From Hippasteria phrygiana (taxonomy: Eukaryota > Echinodermata > Asteroidea > Valvatida > Goniasteridae), in contig JAZGUH010000725.1 in assembly GCA_037893225.1 (NCBI GenBank), positions 248,001 to 312,000 of the forward strand: DNA of 64,000 nt, written 5' to 3'; not shown here. Numbering within the stretch: the stretch's first letter is position 1. More notes on this DNA, generated by a model. It searched no databases. It saw nothing but the letters and a program-made list of their open reading frames with translations, and was not told the DNA's origin.

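Overview
The window comes from a eukaryotic, animal genome. Coding sequence is split into short exons with GT-AG introns and metazoan extracellular domains (VWD, C8, TIL, LDL-receptor class A), and the introns are full of short inverted-repeat transposons. An invertebrate deuterostome, most likely an echinoderm, fits best: the domain mix resembles SCO-spondin and sea-star adhesive or mucin-like proteins, and the palindromic elements beginning GGCCCAATTTCAT look like ones I recall from echinoderm DNA. No search was run, so the species is not identified.

I can support one protein-coding gene, on the + strand, running off both ends. All consecutive exons from base 1 to base 64000 join in frame without a stop: 19 upstream exons, then 44 tandem units (the last cut by the window end). 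Together they give about 12,075 residues of an unfinished protein. No promoter, start codon, stop codon or poly(A) signal of this gene lies in the window.

Layout. Positions 1-6141 hold the end of one von Willebrand D assembly (TIL plus E/VWC-like module) and one complete assembly (VWD, C8, TIL, E). Positions 7271-10853 hold seven LDLa modules, one per exon, all class 1-1. Positions 12004-13566 hold two Thr/Ser-rich linker exons. From 14283 to the end there is a head-to-tail array of a three-exon unit of about 1.15 kb. Exon A (156 bp) and the first third of exon B (470 bp) encode a Thr-rich, mucin-like linker. The rest of B plus exon C (157 bp) encode a 153-residue domain bounded by two cysteines, resembling the F5/8 type C / galactose-binding-like fold. 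Each unit adds 261 residues and starts and ends in phase 1. Introns are as similar between units as exons, so the array is young or continuously homogenised. It has higher-order structure: a two-unit period of about 2308 bp near the left, and a four-unit period of exactly 4582 bp between about 30.4 and 52.0 kb.

The upstream introns carry a 20-bp minisatellite (3061-3960), a perfect TCAGC pentamer array (7831-8055), a tRNA-like sequence with intact Pol III boxes, a minus-strand hammerhead-ribozyme-like motif of the kind found in Penelope-like elements and retrozymes, and at least eight MITE-like or fold-back elements. The likely product is a giant secreted, heavily O-glycosylated, possibly multimerising matrix, mucus or adhesive glycoprotein. 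That function is inference from domains only.
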